Positions 42,480 to 64,000 of a stretch of DNA of 64,000 bases are shown piece by piece (position 1 is the first letter of the stretch; each line of letters begins with the position of its first letter). The DNA comes from Cristatella mucedo (Eukaryota > Bryozoa > Phylactolaemata > Cristatellidae). The stretch lies in NCBI GenBank assembly GCA_009760855.2, contig WPIO01000014.1, forward strand, positions 5,624,001 through 5,688,000. The letters run 5' to 3'. Position numbers and translations under genes: made by a program. The notes below the pieces were generated by a model. The model had not been told where the DNA came from. It saw only the letters and a program-made list of their open reading frames with translations, and made no database searches.

Positions 42480-43640
42480 GCGATGCAACCTTTACAGCAC
42501 AGTGGTGAAATAGGAGTTCCTGTTCTACATGTTACACTTGATGATATGTTAACTGACAGCGATCTGATGTCAACTGAAGGTGATGTTGATGACAAATATG
42601 ATGCTTTTGATGTTCCATCACCTAGACTATTGTTGCAACCTGATCCTAATGACTTATTTAGAGACCTTGACCTGCCAAACTCCTCGGTTCAAGACTAAAG
42701 AACAAATTTTCTTGCACCGGTTACATTTTTGTCGTATATACATCCAGGAAAAAGTTTCTTCCGCACTTTTCGACGAAGTAATTACTAGTCCATTGTAGCA
42801 AAGTTGAAGGTCTTGCCAACCAAATGGGAAAGTGCTGTGATCCATCTGAATGTAGACTCTTCACTGATTCGTCGAACCGAAGTTTAAATGGATTTTTGCT
42901 TTACAATGGAAACGAACTCTTTGCCGGTTGCACAGATACTTAAGAAAAAATTAAAGCGCTTCTTGATGGAACCAAATATGATCAACACCAGAGGCAGATA
43001 AGTGTCGAACTAAAGGTCATTGCCATTCTGCTTGGACTACAAGGTGACTAAGCAAAATATCCGTGCTTTTTGTGTCTGTGGCATGGTCGATTTGATGCTC
43101 CTCATTACCGAAAGAAAGACTGGCTAGAGCGAACTTAATTGTGTCTGGGAGTGACAACGTCGAAGTTCCAACTCTTGTCAACATTAAAAAAGTGCTTCTT
43201 TCTCCCTTGCACATTAAGCTTGGACTGATGAAAAACTATGTTAAGGCTCTTAACCAAGACGGGTATTACCATTTTAATCACTCACAGGAAGTGACAGTTT
43301 AGACAGAGTTTACATCAAGTGACAGTTTCAGGCATGGAGTGGATATGAGTCTGTGGTAGAGAACTTTCTCGCCAATCATAAGTCTGCCGACTATTTTCGA
43401 GTTATTGAGAACGCGATTCAACGTTACTCGGCACTTAGCAGCAGAATGAGTCTTAAGATACATTTTCTAAACTCTAATCTTGATATTTCCGATCAAATTT
43501 AGGAGCATTCAGCGAGGTACAGGATGAGAGGTTTCATCAGGACATAAGTCAAGTGGAGCGTTGACATCAAGGCCGCTACCATATAACATGATGGCCGATT
43601 ACTGTTGAAGCCTGAATAGCTACTGAGCGTAGCAGAAAGT
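42480..43640 (+). pseudogene. Decayed mobile-element-type ORF of unknown class
   Basis: After frameshifts and stops are ignored, plus-strand pieces give NDLFRDLDLPNSSVQD, then a block like EWRLFIDSSKRSLK (CRLFTDSSNRSLNGF), VIAILLGLQGD, PCFLCLWHGRFDAPHYRKKD, FLANHKSADY, MSLKIHFLNSNLDI and DERFHQDISQVER. This order recalls a repetitive protein found in many invertebrate genomes with a motif like ERFHQDIS. I know no firm class for it. At least ten lesions make it non-functional. Confidence 0.6.
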
Positions 43641-44351
43641 CAAGGAAGCGACAGTTAGGAATCATTTGACTACATGAAGGTAATCTTATGTTAAATTTAG
43701 TACATAACCTAGATGATATTTTTATTAAACGATTGTAAAAACTTGGGTGTACATTACCAAATAGTGAGGCCCATCACGAGTATACTCCCACTAGCGGTAC
43801 TTACCCAGCATTAACATGCTTTAGTGCAGCAACCGACTCCCAACTTCTAATCACAGAACCATACCTAATTGTACCTACATGAGGATTGACTACAAATTTT
43901 AAATTAGGAATTTATAAAGCATGCAAATCAATTCGTTTTAAAAGCTGTAAACGGCTACGACGAAAGACAGGAAAGCATCGCTTGTTCATAGTATTGTTTC
44001 CCAAGGTGTTTCTGGGGTACTAAGGACAAATAAGTTACTACTTTTAGTACAGCACTTGTTCAAGAATTTCTTCTTTGAGAATTCAGTTGAGGCCTACCCT
44101 ATCATTGGTTTGACAAAGGCAAGGCTGCCTTTGCTGATAGTTTGGCTTTATATACAGCATCTTGGCAAGTCTAAAGTAGCCTGCCGAGAGCTTCAGTGCA
44201 AAACCCGATTACTCAGGCTTGCTTAGAGGAATAATTGAGATCTAGACTCATATACCACAAGCATAAGTCAAGGCAGAATACGATGAAGATTTATGTATAT
44301 ATGTACGGCAACATGGAACGAAAAAGTGGAACACTGAAAAAGAAATACGAC

Positions 44352-63613
<19,262 letters not shown>

Positions 63614-64000
63614 CTAAAAAACATAGAATGAAGCAACAGTCAGAGTGCTGAAAAAAGGAATGAATTGTACGCAAGTGAACAGCCATACATGCACTTCTAA
63701 ACACACAAATCTCTTTACTCAGCAAGGGGCACGCGTAAATAGGTAAATCGATGATTAGCAATCTGTACATCACGCCTTAGTAAAAAAACAGCGAAGAATG
63801 AATGGATTGCTCAGACGGAAGTCAGAAACCACAATGCTCTAATCGGTTCCAGGATAGTGACTGCCACAGGTAAAATTAAGCAGCTACAATCTGCATTTGG
63901 CACATGCTTGTTTTAAAATGGCCAAAACCAGGCACTGTATGAAATTTGAGCATTTAAACGTGGAACTTTTTAAAGACTAACAAGCTTGTCTTTGTTTCCC
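63614..64000 (-). other. Window edge, no exon recognised
   Basis: Upstream DBF4 exons (start codon and BRCT-like motif N) should lie above this point. No phase-0 donor preceded by plausible DBF4 sequence is visible here. Confidence 0.5.

Larger units (their letters stand above)
38540..44351. other. Spacer between coiled-coil gene 5' end and DBF4 3' end
   Basis: It holds L2 pieces (39505, 40045, 41098, 42370), a partial family-2 SINE (40725-40790) and a decayed mobile-element ORF (42480-43640). The ORF at 39741-39989 has no family features. The coiled-coil gene promoter should lie just above 38540, but no TATA is evident. Confidence 0.6.

Overview
The window is animal nuclear DNA, most likely from an invertebrate. 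Genes are split by GT-AG introns of about 60 bp to 9 kb. Long (CA)n, (CT)n and (AT)n microsatellites are common, and the introns and spacers are full of L2-clade LINE fragments, tRNA-derived SINEs and decayed Tc1/mariner DNA transposons. I see no bacterial gene, rRNA, true tRNA or CRISPR array. The species cannot be named from the sequence alone.

Three split genes can be rebuilt from splice sites, matching intron phases and conserved residues. (1) Plus strand, about 5.9-16.0 kb: a MEK1/2-type MAP kinase kinase with ten recognisable exons and possibly an 11-nt microexon. It has the catalytic Lys, HRD and DFG but a non-canonical activation segment. (2) Minus strand, 38.5 to 17.6 kb: a coiled-coil protein of roughly 730 residues that I cannot assign to a family. 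Its start codon and most exons are phase-compatible. (3) Minus strand, 63.6 to 44.4 kb: DBF4, the regulatory subunit of CDC7 kinase, with motif M, a CCHH zinc finger split by an intron, and a very long C-terminal part (an exon of about 1.28 kb and a terminal exon of about 3.0 kb). Its 5' exons lie beyond the window or were not found.

Layout: 0-5.8 kb holds no convincing gene, only a TATA-like promoter with a small spliced leader, a CG-rich simple repeat and an L2 3' end. 5.9-16.0 kb is MEK. 16.0-17.6 kb is a tail-to-tail spacer. 17.6-38.5 kb is the coiled-coil gene, whose introns hold L2 copies, a fold-back element and large microsatellites. 38.5-44.35 kb is a spacer with L2 pieces and a dead mobile-element ORF. 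44.35-64 kb is DBF4, with L2, SINE and Tc1-like insertions in its introns.

MEK (signalling) and DBF4 (replication licensing) have no evident functional link, so the order looks like ordinary animal gene neighbourhood. The most interesting points are the altered MEK activation loop and predicted microexon, the unassigned coiled-coil gene, the chiffon-like size of DBF4, a tRNA-derived SINE that carries the L2 3' hairpin, and several inverted-repeat structures.
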